Of a stretch of 64,000 nt of DNA, positions 48,586 to 58,538 are shown piece after piece. Source of the DNA: Pseudomonadota bacterium (GTDB taxonomy: Bacteria > Pseudomonadota > Alphaproteobacteria > Acetobacterales > Acetobacteraceae); the NCBI GenBank assembly GCA_021845985.1, contig JAJZES010000039.1, forward strand, positions 46,079 to 110,078, given 5' to 3'. The number at the start of each line of letters is the position of its first letter. Position 1 is the stretch's first letter. The position numbers and the translations under genes are program-made. The notes beneath the pieces are model-generated. The model was not told the origin of the DNA and ran no database searches. It saw only the letters and a program-made list of their open reading frames with translations.

Positions 48586-50529
48586 TCAGAACCCCCACGC
48601 CACCCGCTTGTCATTCCCCCGGCGCAGACCGCGCAACCGCGCCAGCGCCATCAGCGGGAAAAACAGCCGGTAGCCGTGATAGCGCAGGTAGAACACGCGC
48701 GGGAAACCCACCGCCGTATAGGGCGCCTCATCCCACTCGCCATCGGCCTTCTGGCACCCGGCCAGCCACGCCGCGCCGCGCGCCGTCGCCGCGTGCTCCG
48801 CCTCCCCCGCCGCCATCAGCCCGAGCACCGCCCAGGCGGTCTGCGACGGGGTGCTGCGGTGATAGCGGCCGCGCGGCGCCTCGGCGTAGGTTTCGTTGTC
48901 CTCGCCCCAGCCGCCATCGTCACGCTGCGTCGCCAGCAGAAACCCCACCGCGCGGCGCACCGCCGGATCATCGGCGGCGACGCCCGCCGCGTTGAACGCG
49001 CACAGCACCGACCACGTCCCATAAATGTAGTTGGTGCCCCAACGGCCGAACCAACTGCCATCCGCGAGCTGCTCGGCGCGCAGCCACGCCAGCGCCCGCG
49101 CCAGCACCGGATCGTCCGCCGGCATGCCGATCTGCGCCAGGAACGAGACGCAGCGCGCGGTGACATCGGCAGTCGGCGGATCGAGCAGCGCGCCGTGATC
49201 GGCGAACGGGATGTGATTGAGATACATCCTGTCGTTATCAGCATCGAACGCGCCCCAGCCGCCGCCGCGGCACTGCATGCCGACGATCCAGTCGCGCGCC
49301 CGCGCCACCGCAGCGGCCAGTGTCGGGTCGCCGCCGCCCTGCTCCATATGCCGATGCAGCAGCATGCCGACGACGGCGGTGTCATCGACATCCGGGTAAT
49401 GCGGATTGGCATACTGAAACGCCCAGCCGCCGGGCGTCGCCGCCGGCCGCGCCCGCGCCCAGTCGCCGACCACGTCGTTGATCTGCCGTGCGCGCAGCCA
49501 CGCCACCGCCTGCGCCACCGCCGGTGCCGCGGCCCCCTGCGCCTCGATCACCGCATGCCCGGCCAATCCGGTGTCCCAGACGGGTGAAAGACAGGGCTGG
49601 CAGTAGGCGCGATCTTCCTCCACCACCAGCAGCTTGCGCACGCTGGCCCAGGCGATGGCGGCGTGTGGGTGGTCGGGCGGACAGCCGAGCGTGTCGAACA
49701 TCATCACCGCATTGGCCATCGCCGGATAGATGGCGCCGAGACCATCCTCACCGTTCAGCCGCTCGGCGACGAAGCCGACGGCGCGGGCAATGGCGCGCCG
49801 CCGCGTCGCCGGCGGAAACAGCGGCTGCGCCAGCCGCAGCACGCGGTCGAGATGTTTGAACACATGGCCCCAGCCGGAGCGGAACGGCCCGCGGATCCAG
49901 TCGCGCACCTGCTCCGGCGGGGTGACGAACAGCTCGGCCACATGCACGCCGCGCGGGTTGCGCGCGCGCGGGCGCAGCGCCATCAGCACCACCAGCGGCA
50001 CGATCACCGTGCGCGACCAGTACGACACCTTGTCGAGGTGGAACGGGAACCAGCGCGGCAGCAGCATCAGTTCGACCGGCATCACCGGTACGGCGCGCCA
50101 CGGCACCTCGCCGTACAGCGCCAGTTGCGCGCGGGTGAAGACATTGCTGCGCTCGGCCCCGCCGGCCGCCAGAATCGCCGCGCGCGCCCGCTGCATATGC
50201 GGCGCCGCGCGGTCGTCACCGATCATCTTCAGGGCAAAATACGCTTTCACGCTGGCCGAGAGATTGAACGCACCATCATGAAACAGCGGCCAGCCGCCAT
50301 GCGCGCCCTGCGTCGCGCGCAGATAGCGGCCGATCTTGCCCTCCAGCTCCGGCGTGATGCGGTCGAGAAAATGCTCCAGCAGCACGTATTCGGCGGGAAT
50401 CGTCGCGTCGGCCTCAAGCTCGAACACCCAGTGTCCGTCGCCGCGCTGCCGCCGCAGCAGCGCCGCCTCCGCGCGCGCCACCGCGTCGTCGAGCATGCTA
50501 TCGGCGATGGTGGCACGGTCGCTGGGCAT
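48586..50529 (-). CDS. shc: Squalene-hopene cyclase
   Basis: DVDDTA motif (DxDD) and multiple QW motifs (DGGWGEDNETY, QCRGGGWGAFDADND, DGEWDEAPYTAVGFPRVFYLRYHGYRLFFPLMALAR). Confidence 0.96.
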   Translation of the reverse strand: MPSDRATIADSMLDDAVARAEAALLRRQRGDGHWVFELEADATIPAEYVLLEHFLDRITPELEGKIGRYLRATQGAHGGWPLFHDGAFNLSASVKAYFALKMIGDDRAAPHMQRARAAILAAGGAERSNVFTRAQLALYGEVPWRAVPVMPVELMLLPRWFPFHLDKVSYWSRTVIVPLVVLMALRPRARNPRGVHVAELFVTPPEQVRDWIRGPFRSGWGHVFKHLDRVLRLAQPLFPPATRRRAIARAVGFVAERLNGEDGLGAIYPAMANAVMMFDTLGCPPDHPHAAIAWASVRKLLVVEEDRAYCQPCLSPVWDTGLAGHAVIEAQGAAAPAVAQAVAWLRARQINDVVGDWARARPAATPGGWAFQYANPHYPDVDDTAVVGMLLHRHMEQGGGDPTLAAAVARARDWIVGMQCRGGGWGAFDADNDRMYLNHIPFADHGALLDPPTADVTARCVSFLAQIGMPADDPVLARALAWLRAEQLADGSWFGRWGTNYIYGTWSVLCAFNAAGVAADDPAVRRAVGFLLATQRDDGGWGEDNETYAEAPRGRYHRSTPSQTAWAVLGLMAAGEAEHAATARGAAWLAGCQKADGEWDEAPYTAVGFPRVFYLRYHGYRLFFPLMALARLRGLRRGNDKRVAWGF

Positions 50530-50541
50530 GGTCGGCTCCGG

Positions 50542-51765
50542 TCAGCGGGCGAGAAGCAGTTGGGCGGCAGTGCGGCCGGAGCGGATGGCGCCCTCGATGG
50601 TGGCGGGCAGTCCGGTCGCGGTCCAGTCCCCGGCCAGCACGAGGTTGGCCAGCGCGGTGCGGGCGCCGGGGCGGCGTTGCTCCTGCGCCACGGTGGCGGC
50701 GAAGGTGGCGCGGCGTTCCTTGACCACCCGCCACGGCGGCAGCGTGCCGGCAAGGCCGAAGGCGGCGCAGAGATCGGGCCAGACGCGGGCGGCGATGGTC
50801 TCGGCCGGCAGTTCGGCCAGCGCGTCGGCGGCACTGATGGTGACCGAGACGATGCCCGGCCGCACGAACGCCCATTCGGCGGTGCCGCCGATCAGGCCGA
50901 CGAAGCCGGCCGGCCCCGGATCGGCCGCGGCGCGGACATGCACGTTGACGATGGCGCCGAACCGGTCGGGCACGCTCAGCCCCGGCAGCAGGGCGGCGGC
51001 GACCGGCGGCGGCACCGCCAGCACCACCTGCGCGTCGTCCGCCAGCGCCACCGCATCCAGCGCCGCGACCCGCCCGGCGGCGATGCCGAGTGCGGCGATG
51101 CGCTGGCCGGTGCGCAGCACGCCGCCGCGCGCGGAAATATAGGCCACCGCCGGATCGACGAAGCTCTCCGACAGGCCGACGCGGGCGAAGCGCGGCAGTG
51201 TCGCGCCGCCGCCGCGCAGCAGCGTCTCGCGCACCACCTGCGCCAGCAGCGTCGCCGCGCCCTGCTGCGGCGGCGTGTTCAGCGCCGCGATGGCGAGCGG
51301 CTCCAGCAGACGGCGATACAGCGCGCCGCCATCGTCGAGCGCTGCGGCGACGCTGCCGCGCGCGCGCAGCAGCCGCAGCAGCGCCAGATAGTCGCGCGCG
51401 CTGGTGCCCGGCACGCGACGGGACGGCCGCAGCAGCCACCACGGCAGCCGCCCAGCACTCGGCGCCACCGTCCAGCGCTCGCCGCGGGCCACATCGACGA
51501 ACGGAAACAGCGGCCGCTGCGGCCCCGCCAGCGAGTCGGCCGCGCCGATCTGCGCCAGATAGCCAAGCGCCGCGCGGTTGCCGGAGAGGAGCAGATGATT
51601 GCCGTTGTCGATGCGGCAGCCGAGTTCGCGGTCGAAATAGGAGCGGCAGCGCCCGCCGGCGGCCGGCCCCGCCTCATACAGCGTCACCCTGCGCCCGGCG
51701 GCGGCGAGCGCCACGCCGGCCGAGAGGCCGGCCAGCCCGGCGCCGATGATGTGAACGTGGCTCAT
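50542..51765 (-). CDS. hpnE: Hydroxysqualene dehydroxylase (squalene-associated FAD desaturase)
   Basis: VHIIGAGLAGLSAGVALAAAGRRVTLYEAGPAAGGRCRSYFDRELGCRIDNGNHLLLSGN. Confidence 0.93.
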   Translation of the reverse strand: MSHVHIIGAGLAGLSAGVALAAAGRRVTLYEAGPAAGGRCRSYFDRELGCRIDNGNHLLLSGNRAALGYLAQIGAADSLAGPQRPLFPFVDVARGERWTVAPSAGRLPWWLLRPSRRVPGTSARDYLALLRLLRARGSVAAALDDGGALYRRLLEPLAIAALNTPPQQGAATLLAQVVRETLLRGGGATLPRFARVGLSESFVDPAVAYISARGGVLRTGQRIAALGIAAGRVAALDAVALADDAQVVLAVPPPVAAALLPGLSVPDRFGAIVNVHVRAAADPGPAGFVGLIGGTAEWAFVRPGIVSVTISAADALAELPAETIAARVWPDLCAAFGLAGTLPPWRVVKERRATFAATVAQEQRRPGARTALANLVLAGDWTATGLPATIEGAIRSGRTAAQLLLAR

Positions 51766-51799
51766 CGCCGCGCACACTGGCGCTGCGACCAACCGCCGC

Positions 51800-52651
51800 T
51801 CATGCCAGCCCGTGGCGCAGCGCGATCCACAGTTTCTCCGCCCGCGGCAGCTTCGCCGGGGTGGCGAGGTCGCGCCAGCCGCGCCGCTCCAGCCGCGCCA
51901 GCACCGCTTCATAGGTGGCGCCCATCAGCCGCGCCGGGCGCATCGCCCGCCGGTCACAGCGCCGCATCGCCGCTGCGGCGGCGGCGAAATGCGCATGCGC
52001 CATCACGGCGACGCGGGCACACACCGCGGCGCGCGCCGGATGCGCCAGAATCGCCGCCGGATCATGCGCAACGCCGGCCTCGTCGAGATACGCTGCGGGC
52101 AGATAGAGCCGGCCGCGCCCGGCATCCTCGGCCACGTCGCGCAGGATGTTGGTCAGTTGCAGCGCCCGGCCGAGATGATGCGCCACCTCGTCCGCCGCCG
52201 CCGAGGCATCGCCGAAGGCGCGCACCGACAGCCGGCCGACCGCCGAGGCGACGCGGTCGCAATACAGATCGAGCGTCGCCAGATCCGGCGCCACGATGGC
52301 GCTGCCGGCATCCATCTGCATGCCGTCAATAACGTCGAGGAAATCCGCCTGACGCAGCCGGAAGCGCTGCACCGCGCGCAGCAGCACCCGCGTCACCGGC
52401 TGGTCGGCCTCGTTCTGCCACAGCCCCGCGATGCGCCCGCGCCAGGCGTCGAGCGCCGGCACCTTCTCGACAAAAGCCGTGTCGGCGTCGGCGATGTCAT
52501 CGACGATTCGGCAGAATCCGTAGATCGCATACATGGCATGACGGCGATCCGGCGGCAGCACCCGCATGCCGCGATAAAAACTGGTGCCGGCGCCGCGCAC
52601 GATCGCCTCGACCGCCGCCAGATCGCCCGGTGCGGCGCCGAGCGGCGTCAC
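51800..52651 (-). CDS. hpnD: Presqualene diphosphate synthase
   Basis: GTSFYRGMRVLPPDRRHAMYAIYGFCRIVDDIAD; LGRALQLTNILRDVAEDAGRGRLYLP. Confidence 0.93.
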   Translation of the reverse strand: MTPLGAAPGDLAAVEAIVRGAGTSFYRGMRVLPPDRRHAMYAIYGFCRIVDDIADADTAFVEKVPALDAWRGRIAGLWQNEADQPVTRVLLRAVQRFRLRQADFLDVIDGMQMDAGSAIVAPDLATLDLYCDRVASAVGRLSVRAFGDASAAADEVAHHLGRALQLTNILRDVAEDAGRGRLYLPAAYLDEAGVAHDPAAILAHPARAAVCARVAVMAHAHFAAAAAAMRRCDRRAMRPARLMGATYEAVLARLERRGWRDLATPAKLPRAEKLWIALRHGLA

Positions 52652-53487
52652 GGCAGAAACCGCAGCGCGGCAAGGATGCTGCCGAGCGCATCGGATTTGC
52701 CCAGGGCGACGCGCCCGGCGAGCGGATCGCCGCGCCGCAGCCGCGCCGCCAGACGCCGCGACAGCCCGACAATGACCGCGGTTTCCAGCCGCAGCCGACG
52801 GTCACGCGTGCGCCGCGGCAGCGCGCCGGCGCTGCGGTTCAGCGCGTCGCAGCGGTCGAGCAGCGCATCCAGCACCGCGCGCAGCGCCGGCGACGCCGAG
52901 GGCGCCCGCAGGTCCGCGACCTCCGCGCCATGCGCCGCCATCAGCTCGGCCGGCAGATACAGCCGGTCGAGCGTTGCCAGATCAGCGGCGCAGTCCTGCA
53001 GATGGTTCTCCACCTGCAGCGCGGTACACAGCGCGTCGGAGGCCGCCCAGGTGTCGCGGCTTTCGCCGTGCAGGTCGAGCACATGGCGCCCGACCGGCAT
53101 CGCCGAATGGCGGCAATAGTCGTACAGCGCCGCCCAGTCGGCATAGCGGCGCTGCGTCGCGTCCTGACGGAAGGCGATCAGCAGGTCGCGGGCATGGCGA
53201 TCGGTGGTGCCGGTCGCCGCGAGACTGTCGCGCAGCCGCGCCGCACTCGCGCTGCCAGCAGCGCGCGCCCCGGTCAGCACCGCCTCCATGACATCGAGCC
53301 GCGCCAGTTTCGCCGCCGGGTCCAGCGTCGCGCTGTCGGCGATGTCGTCGGCGTTGCGGGCGAAGGCGTAGAACGCATGCACGTGCGGGCGCAGCCGCGC
53401 GGCGATCAGCGCCGAACCGACCGGAAAATTCTCGTCGCCGCGGTCCTTGCCCGACCATGCCTCGGCGCTGTCCGCCGCCGCGCTCAT
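52648..53487 (-). CDS. hpnC: Hydroxysqualene synthase
   Basis: DENFPVGSALIAARLRPHVHAFYAFARNADDIAD; LQVENHLQDCAADLATLDRLYLP. Confidence 0.92.
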   Translation of the reverse strand: MSAAADSAEAWSGKDRGDENFPVGSALIAARLRPHVHAFYAFARNADDIADSATLDPAAKLARLDVMEAVLTGARAAGSASAARLRDSLAATGTTDRHARDLLIAFRQDATQRRYADWAALYDYCRHSAMPVGRHVLDLHGESRDTWAASDALCTALQVENHLQDCAADLATLDRLYLPAELMAAHGAEVADLRAPSASPALRAVLDALLDRCDALNRSAGALPRRTRDRRLRLETAVIVGLSRRLAARLRRGDPLAGRVALGKSDALGSILAALRFLP

Positions 53488-54599
53488 GCCTGAAACTCCG
53501 TGTAGGCGCGGCGCTTCCACACCACGCCGCGTCCGCGATGGTGGTCGATGGCGGCGCCGATGGTGGCCGCCATGTAGAACACCGCGACCAGCGGCAGCAG
53601 CGGCGCGCGCAGCGGCGACAGGCAAAAGCGCCGCAGCGTCGGCAGCAGCGTCGCCGCCATCACCGCCCAGGCGAGCAGCCCGCACAGCCGCGCCGCGCCC
53701 TGCCCGGCCAGCGCCGCCAGCGGCGGGACCAGGTAGATCAGCCCGAGGCCGAGCGTCGTTGCCGCCAGCAGCAGCAGCGAATGGCGCAACTGCACATAGG
53801 CCGAGCGCGCCACCATGCGCCAGATATCGCCCGCCGACGGGTAGGGCCGCACCGAGCGCGCCAGCGCGCTGTGGCCGAGCCAGATGCGCCGTCCCTGCCG
53901 CTTGACCGCCACCGCCAGCGCCACGTCGTCGATCAGCGCGCCGCGGATCGCCGCGATGCCGCCGATCGCCTCCAGCGCGGCGCGGCGGATCAGCAGCGTG
54001 CCGCCGGCGGCGGCGGCGACGCGGCTGGCCGGCCGGTTGACCCACGCGAACGGATAGAGGAGCTGGAAGAAATAGACGAAGGCCGGGATCAGCGCCCGCT
54101 CGGCGGCGCTGCTGCAGTTCAGCGCCACCATTTCGCTGACCATGTCGGCGCCGCTGCGCTCCGCCTCGGCCATCAGCGTCGCCAGATGCGCCGGCGCATG
54201 CACGATGTCGGCGTCGGTCAGCAGCAGCCACGGCGCCGCGGTCGCGGCGAAGCCCTGCTGCACCGCCCACAGCTTGCCGGCCCAGCCCGGCGGACGCGCC
54301 GCCCCCTCCAGCACCACGAGCCGCGCATCGCCGAGCGCGCGCGCCACCTCCCCGGTGCCATCGCCGCTGCCGTCATCGACCAGCACCACGCCGAGGTCGC
54401 CCGCATAGTCCTGCGCCAGCAGCGAGCGCAGCACCGGGCCGACCAGCGCCGCCTCGTCGCGCGCCGGCACCACCACCGCCACCGCCGGCGCCGCCGCCGG
54501 CCGCGCCGCCGCCAGCACCGGCCCCGACTGCCAGAACCGCCCATGCAGCAGCGCCAGATACAGCCACGCCAGCAGCGCCGCGCCGGCCAGCCAGATCAT
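53484..54599 (-). CDS. hpnB: Hopanoid-cluster glycosyltransferase
   Basis: VAVVVPARDEAALVGPVLRSLLAQDYAGDLGVVLVDDGSGDGT; ALIDDVALAVAVKRQGRRIWLG; gene context. Confidence 0.9.
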   Translation of the reverse strand: MIWLAGAALLAWLYLALLHGRFWQSGPVLAAARPAAAPAVAVVVPARDEAALVGPVLRSLLAQDYAGDLGVVLVDDGSGDGTGEVARALGDARLVVLEGAARPPGWAGKLWAVQQGFAATAAPWLLLTDADIVHAPAHLATLMAEAERSGADMVSEMVALNCSSAAERALIPAFVYFFQLLYPFAWVNRPASRVAAAAGGTLLIRRAALEAIGGIAAIRGALIDDVALAVAVKRQGRRIWLGHSALARSVRPYPSAGDIWRMVARSAYVQLRHSLLLLAATTLGLGLIYLVPPLAALAGQGAARLCGLLAWAVMAATLLPTLRRFCLSPLRAPLLPLVAVFYMAATIGAAIDHHRGRGVVWKRRAYTEFQA

Positions 54600-55585
54600 G
54601 CGCCCGCCCGCAGCCACGCCACCGCGTCGCGCACCGCCAGCGCCGCCGGCCGCGGCGCGTAGCCGAGTTCGGCGATGGCCTTGGCCGAGGAAAAAAACAT
54701 CTTCTTGCGCGCCATCCGCAGATGGTCGCGCGTCACCAGCGGCGTCATGCCGGTCAGCCGCGCCACCCCCTCCATGCCGAGCGCCAGCGGCCACAGCAGC
54801 CGGTTCGGCAGGCGGATGCGCGGCGCCGCGCGCCCCGCCGCCTCGGCGATCAGCCCCAGCAATTCGCGCAGATGCAGATTCTCCCCGCCCAGGATGTAGC
54901 GTTCGCCGATCCGCCCGCGCTCCAGCGCCAGCATGTGGCCCTCGGCCACGTCATCGACATGCACCACATTCAGCCCGGTATCGACATAGGCCGGCAGCCG
55001 CCCGGCGGCGGCGTCGGCGACCATGCGCCCGGTCGGCGTCGGCTTGCGGTCGCGCGGGCCGATCGGCGTCGCCGGATTGACGATCACCGCCGGCAGCCCG
55101 GCGTCGCGCACCAGCGCCAGCACCGCCTGCTCGGCGCGGTATTTCGAGCGTTTGTAGATGCCGGCGATGGCCGCCTCGGTGACCGGCGTGGTCTCGTCGG
55201 CCGGCGAGCCGTCGGCGGTCAGGCCGAGGGCGGCGACGCTGCTGCAATAGACGATACGCTCCACCCCGGCGGCCAGCGCCGCGCCCATCAGCGCCTCGGT
55301 GCCGCCGACATTGGCGCGCAGCATCGCCGCCGGATCGGGCACCCAGATGCGGTAATCGGCGGCGACATGCACGACATGGCGGCAGCCGGCGACGGCGCGC
55401 TGCAGGCTGGCCGGGTCGGTCAGATCGCCCTCCGCCGGTTCCACTGCCAGACCATCGAGGTTGTGCCGCGGCGTGCCCGGCCGCAGCAGCACGCGCACAC
55501 GATGGCCGCGGCCGAGCAGCGCGCGCGCCACCGCCGAGCCGACGAAGCCGGTGCCGCCGGTCAGCAAAGTGAGGTCGCCGCTCAT
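54596..55585 (-). CDS. hpnA: Hopanoid-associated sugar epimerase
   Basis: LLTGGTGFVGSAVARALLGRGHRVRVLLR; VHVAADYRIWVPDPAAMLRANVGGT; IAGIYKRSKYRAEQAV. Confidence 0.93.
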   Translation of the reverse strand: MSGDLTLLTGGTGFVGSAVARALLGRGHRVRVLLRPGTPRHNLDGLAVEPAEGDLTDPASLQRAVAGCRHVVHVAADYRIWVPDPAAMLRANVGGTEALMGAALAAGVERIVYCSSVAALGLTADGSPADETTPVTEAAIAGIYKRSKYRAEQAVLALVRDAGLPAVIVNPATPIGPRDRKPTPTGRMVADAAAGRLPAYVDTGLNVVHVDDVAEGHMLALERGRIGERYILGGENLHLRELLGLIAEAAGRAAPRIRLPNRLLWPLALGMEGVARLTGMTPLVTRDHLRMARKKMFFSSAKAIAELGYAPRPAALAVRDAVAWLRAGA

Positions 55586-56421
55586 GCCGCCGGGTCTATA
55601 GACTGCGGCCCCGCCGCTGCCAAAACCTGGCGGATGAAGGCCGTGGTGTCGGCCAGCACCGGGCAGCGATGGCGCAGCAGCGGCGCCAGGGCGCTGACGA
55701 TGCCGATATGGCCGATATGCGGATAGAGCCGCGCCTCGGCCTGGCCGCCGGCGGCGCTCAGCCGGGCGGCAAGCGCCAGGGAATTGCGCGGATAGCACGT
55801 CCTGTCCGCCCCGCCATGCAACAACAGCATCGGCGGATGCGTTGCACCGGCATGGTTGATCGGCTGCGTCAGGCGCAGATCGGCCCCGGCAGGGGCGAAC
55901 ACGGCGCGGATATCGGCCCCCAGGATGGGCAGGAAATCATAGGGGCCGGCCAGCCCCACCACCCCGGCCAGCGCCGCGCGCCCGGCGCCGAGCCAGCGCG
56001 CGTCGAGCGCCAGCATGGCGGCGATGTAGGCGCCGGCCGAATGTCCGGCGACGAAGATGCGTCGCGGATCGCCGCCCTGCGCCGCGGCGCCGCGGCCGAC
56101 GGCGGCGACCGCTGCCGCCGCGTCCTCCAGGAAGGCGGGATAGCCGATCTCCGGGTGCAACCGGTAATCCGGCACCGCCACCAGCAACCCGCTGCGCGCC
56201 AGCGTCGCGGCGGCGAACATGTAGTCGGCGCGGGCGCCGCTCTGCCACGCCCCGCCGTAGAACCAGACCAGCACCGGCAGCGGCGGCGGCGTCGCGGCCG
56301 GACGGAACAGGTCGAAGACCTGGCGCGGATGGCTGCCGTAGCGCAGGCCGCGCTGGATCGACAGGCCGGTGGTGGCGATGCTGGCGTTGAGCAGATCGAC
56401 GGGAGACGGCAGCCGCAGCAT
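55582..56421 (-). CDS. Alpha/beta-hydrolase (carboxylesterase-like)
   Basis: VLVWFYGGAWQSGARADYMFAAATLARSGLLVAVPDYRLHPE; GHSAGAYIAAMLALD; ATGA overlap with hpnA. Confidence 0.88.
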   Translation of the reverse strand: MLRLPSPVDLLNASIATTGLSIQRGLRYGSHPRQVFDLFRPAATPPPLPVLVWFYGGAWQSGARADYMFAAATLARSGLLVAVPDYRLHPEIGYPAFLEDAAAAVAAVGRGAAAQGGDPRRIFVAGHSAGAYIAAMLALDARWLGAGRAALAGVVGLAGPYDFLPILGADIRAVFAPAGADLRLTQPINHAGATHPPMLLLHGGADRTCYPRNSLALAARLSAAGGQAEARLYPHIGHIGIVSALAPLLRHRCPVLADTTAFIRQVLAAAGPQSIDPAA

Positions 56422-56548
56422 GGGGTCCAGACATCAGGCCAAGGCATGCAGTATCGGAAGCCAACCGGCCGTCGCCAAGCCACCATTGCGCTTGTCGCCG
56501 GGCGCGGATCGTGACCAATCGAAAACAGCGCAGCGGAGGTCGCTCGAA

Positions 56549-58534
56549 ATGGCCGGACTCTTGGGATTCTTTAACCATTCCGACCTGCCGCCGCACGGTT
56601 TCTGCCTGCTCTGGGACCCGACGCTGATCTGGCTGCATGTCGTGTCCGACGCGCTGATCGGCGTCGCCTATTATTCGATCCCGCTGGCTCTGGCCTATTT
56701 CGTGCTGCACCGGCGCGACCTCGCCCTGCGCTGGGTGCTCGGCCTGTTCGCCGGCTTCATCCTGGCCTGCGGCACCACCCATTTCCTTGAAATCTGGGTG
56801 CTGTGGCACCCCGACTACGCGATCCAGGGGCTGGTCAAGCTGCTCACCGCGGCGATCTCCATCGCCACCGCCGTGCTGCTGTGGCCGCTGGTCATCCGCC
56901 TGATCAGCTTCCCGACGCCGGCGCAGTTCCGCGCCGTCACCGACCAGTTGGCCAGCGAGGTGGTCGGCCGCCAGCGCGCCGTCACCTCGCTCACCCGCTC
57001 CGAGCAGAGTCTGCGCCTGCTGCTCGAAGGGGTCACCGACCTCGCCATCTTCATGCTCGATCCGGGCGGGCGGATCAGCAGTTGGAACAGCGGCGCCGCG
57101 CGCATTACCGGCTACACCGAGCGCGAGGCGATCGGCCAGCATTTCGCCGCCCTCTACACGCCGCAGGAGCGCGGTGACGAGCTGCCGCTGCGGGCGCTGG
57201 AAACGGCGGCGCGGGTCGGCAAGATGCACAGCGAGGGCTGGCGGGTGCGCAAGGACGGCAGCCAGTTCTGGGCCAGCATGATGATCGAGGCGCTGCACGA
57301 CGACAGCGGCACACTGATCGGCTTCGCCAAGGTGACGCGCGACATCACCGAGCAGCGGCAGGCGGCGCTGGCGCTCGATCAGACGCGGGCGGCGCTGGCG
57401 CAGGCGCAGAAGATGGAAACCGTCGGCCAGCTCACCGGCGGCGTGGCGCACGATTTCAACAACCTGCTGACCGCCATTCTCGGCGGCGCCGACCTGCTCA
57501 GCCGCCGCGTCGCCACGCTCGACGACACCTCGCGCCGGGTGCTCACCGGCATCACCGACGCGGCGCAGCGCGGGGCGGTGCTGGTGCAGCGGCTGCTCGC
57601 CTTCTCGCGCAAACAGACGCTGCGGCCGCAGGCCACCGACATCAACCAGCTTCTCGCCGCGATGTCGGAGCTGCTGCGGCGCGCCCTCAGCGAGCGGGTC
57701 CAGGTCGAGACGATGCTCGCCGGCGGCGTCTGGCCGTGCTTCGTCGATCGCAACCAGTTGGAAAACGCCGTCCTCAACCTCGCCATCAACGCCCGCGACG
57801 CCATGCCGGCGGGTGGGCGGCTGACGCTTGCCACCGGCAACGCCACGCTCGCCGCCGGCGACATTCCGGCCGGCGACTATGCCACCCTCAGCGTCGGCGA
57901 TTCCGGCACCGGCATGGACGCGGCGACGCTGGCCCGCGCCTTCGAGCCGTTCTTCACCACCAAGGCGGAGGGCGCGGGCACCGGCCTCGGGCTGAGTCAG
58001 GTCTATGGCTTCGTCCGCCAGACCGGCGGCGACGTGCGCATCGACAGCGCCCCCGGCCAGGGCACCACGGTCTGCATCTACCTGCCGCGCCATCGCGGCG
58101 GCGGCGTCGAGGCGCGCCGCGCCATCGCCGAGGACATCAAGCCGCCGCGCGGCAGCGAGACGGTGCTGGTGGTCGAGGACCACGCCGATGTCCGCGTCTA
58201 TGCGGTCGAGGCGCTGAGCCATCTCGGCTACCGGGTGCTGGAGGCGGCGAACGCCGAGTTCGGGCTGGAACTGCTGGCGCGGCACGGCGAGATCGCCGTG
58301 CTGTTCACCGATGTCGGCCTGCCGGGCAGCAGCGGCCGGGCGCTGGCCGACGAGGCGCGGCGGCGGCGGCCGGGGCTGCGGGTGCTGTTCACCACAGGCT
58401 ATGCCTGCGACGCCATCGCCCAGCACGGCGTGCTCGACACCGGGCTGGACGTGCTGCCCAAACCCTATACGGTGGAGCGGCTGGCGCGCACCCTGCGCGC
58501 GGTGCTGAGTGCGGCGGCGGTGGTGCCGGGCTGA
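56549..58534 (+). CDS. Hybrid sensor histidine kinase with N-terminal ETR1-like ethylene-binding domain, PAS, HisKA/HATPase and REC
   Basis: SDALIGVAYYSIPLALAYFVLHRRDLALRWVLGLFAGFILACGTTHFLEIWVLW; PAS ISSWNSGAARITGYTEREAIG; QLTGGVAHDFNNLLTAILGGADLL; HATPase GTGLGLSQVYGFVRQTGG; REC VLVVEDHADVRVYAVEAL…LPKPY. Confidence 0.9.
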   Translation: MAGLLGFFNHSDLPPHGFCLLWDPTLIWLHVVSDALIGVAYYSIPLALAYFVLHRRDLALRWVLGLFAGFILACGTTHFLEIWVLWHPDYAIQGLVKLLTAAISIATAVLLWPLVIRLISFPTPAQFRAVTDQLASEVVGRQRAVTSLTRSEQSLRLLLEGVTDLAIFMLDPGGRISSWNSGAARITGYTEREAIGQHFAALYTPQERGDELPLRALETAARVGKMHSEGWRVRKDGSQFWASMMIEALHDDSGTLIGFAKVTRDITEQRQAALALDQTRAALAQAQKMETVGQLTGGVAHDFNNLLTAILGGADLLSRRVATLDDTSRRVLTGITDAAQRGAVLVQRLLAFSRKQTLRPQATDINQLLAAMSELLRRALSERVQVETMLAGGVWPCFVDRNQLENAVLNLAINARDAMPAGGRLTLATGNATLAAGDIPAGDYATLSVGDSGTGMDAATLARAFEPFFTTKAEGAGTGLGLSQVYGFVRQTGGDVRIDSAPGQGTTVCIYLPRHRGGGVEARRAIAEDIKPPRGSETVLVVEDHADVRVYAVEALSHLGYRVLEAANAEFGLELLARHGEIAVLFTDVGLPGSSGRALADEARRRRPGLRVLFTTGYACDAIAQHGVLDTGLDVLPKPYTVERLARTLRAVLSAAAVVPG

Positions 58535-58538
58535 CCGG

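Noticed and set aside
49663-52332. 889-aa plus-strand ORF opposite shc/hpnE/hpnD
   Set aside because: Antisense shadow ORF with biased composition; the opposite strand carries clear hopanoid genes
55937-58426. 829-aa minus-strand ORF opposite the histidine kinase
   Set aside because: Shadow ORF; no recognisable domain, and the kinase on the other strand is unambiguous
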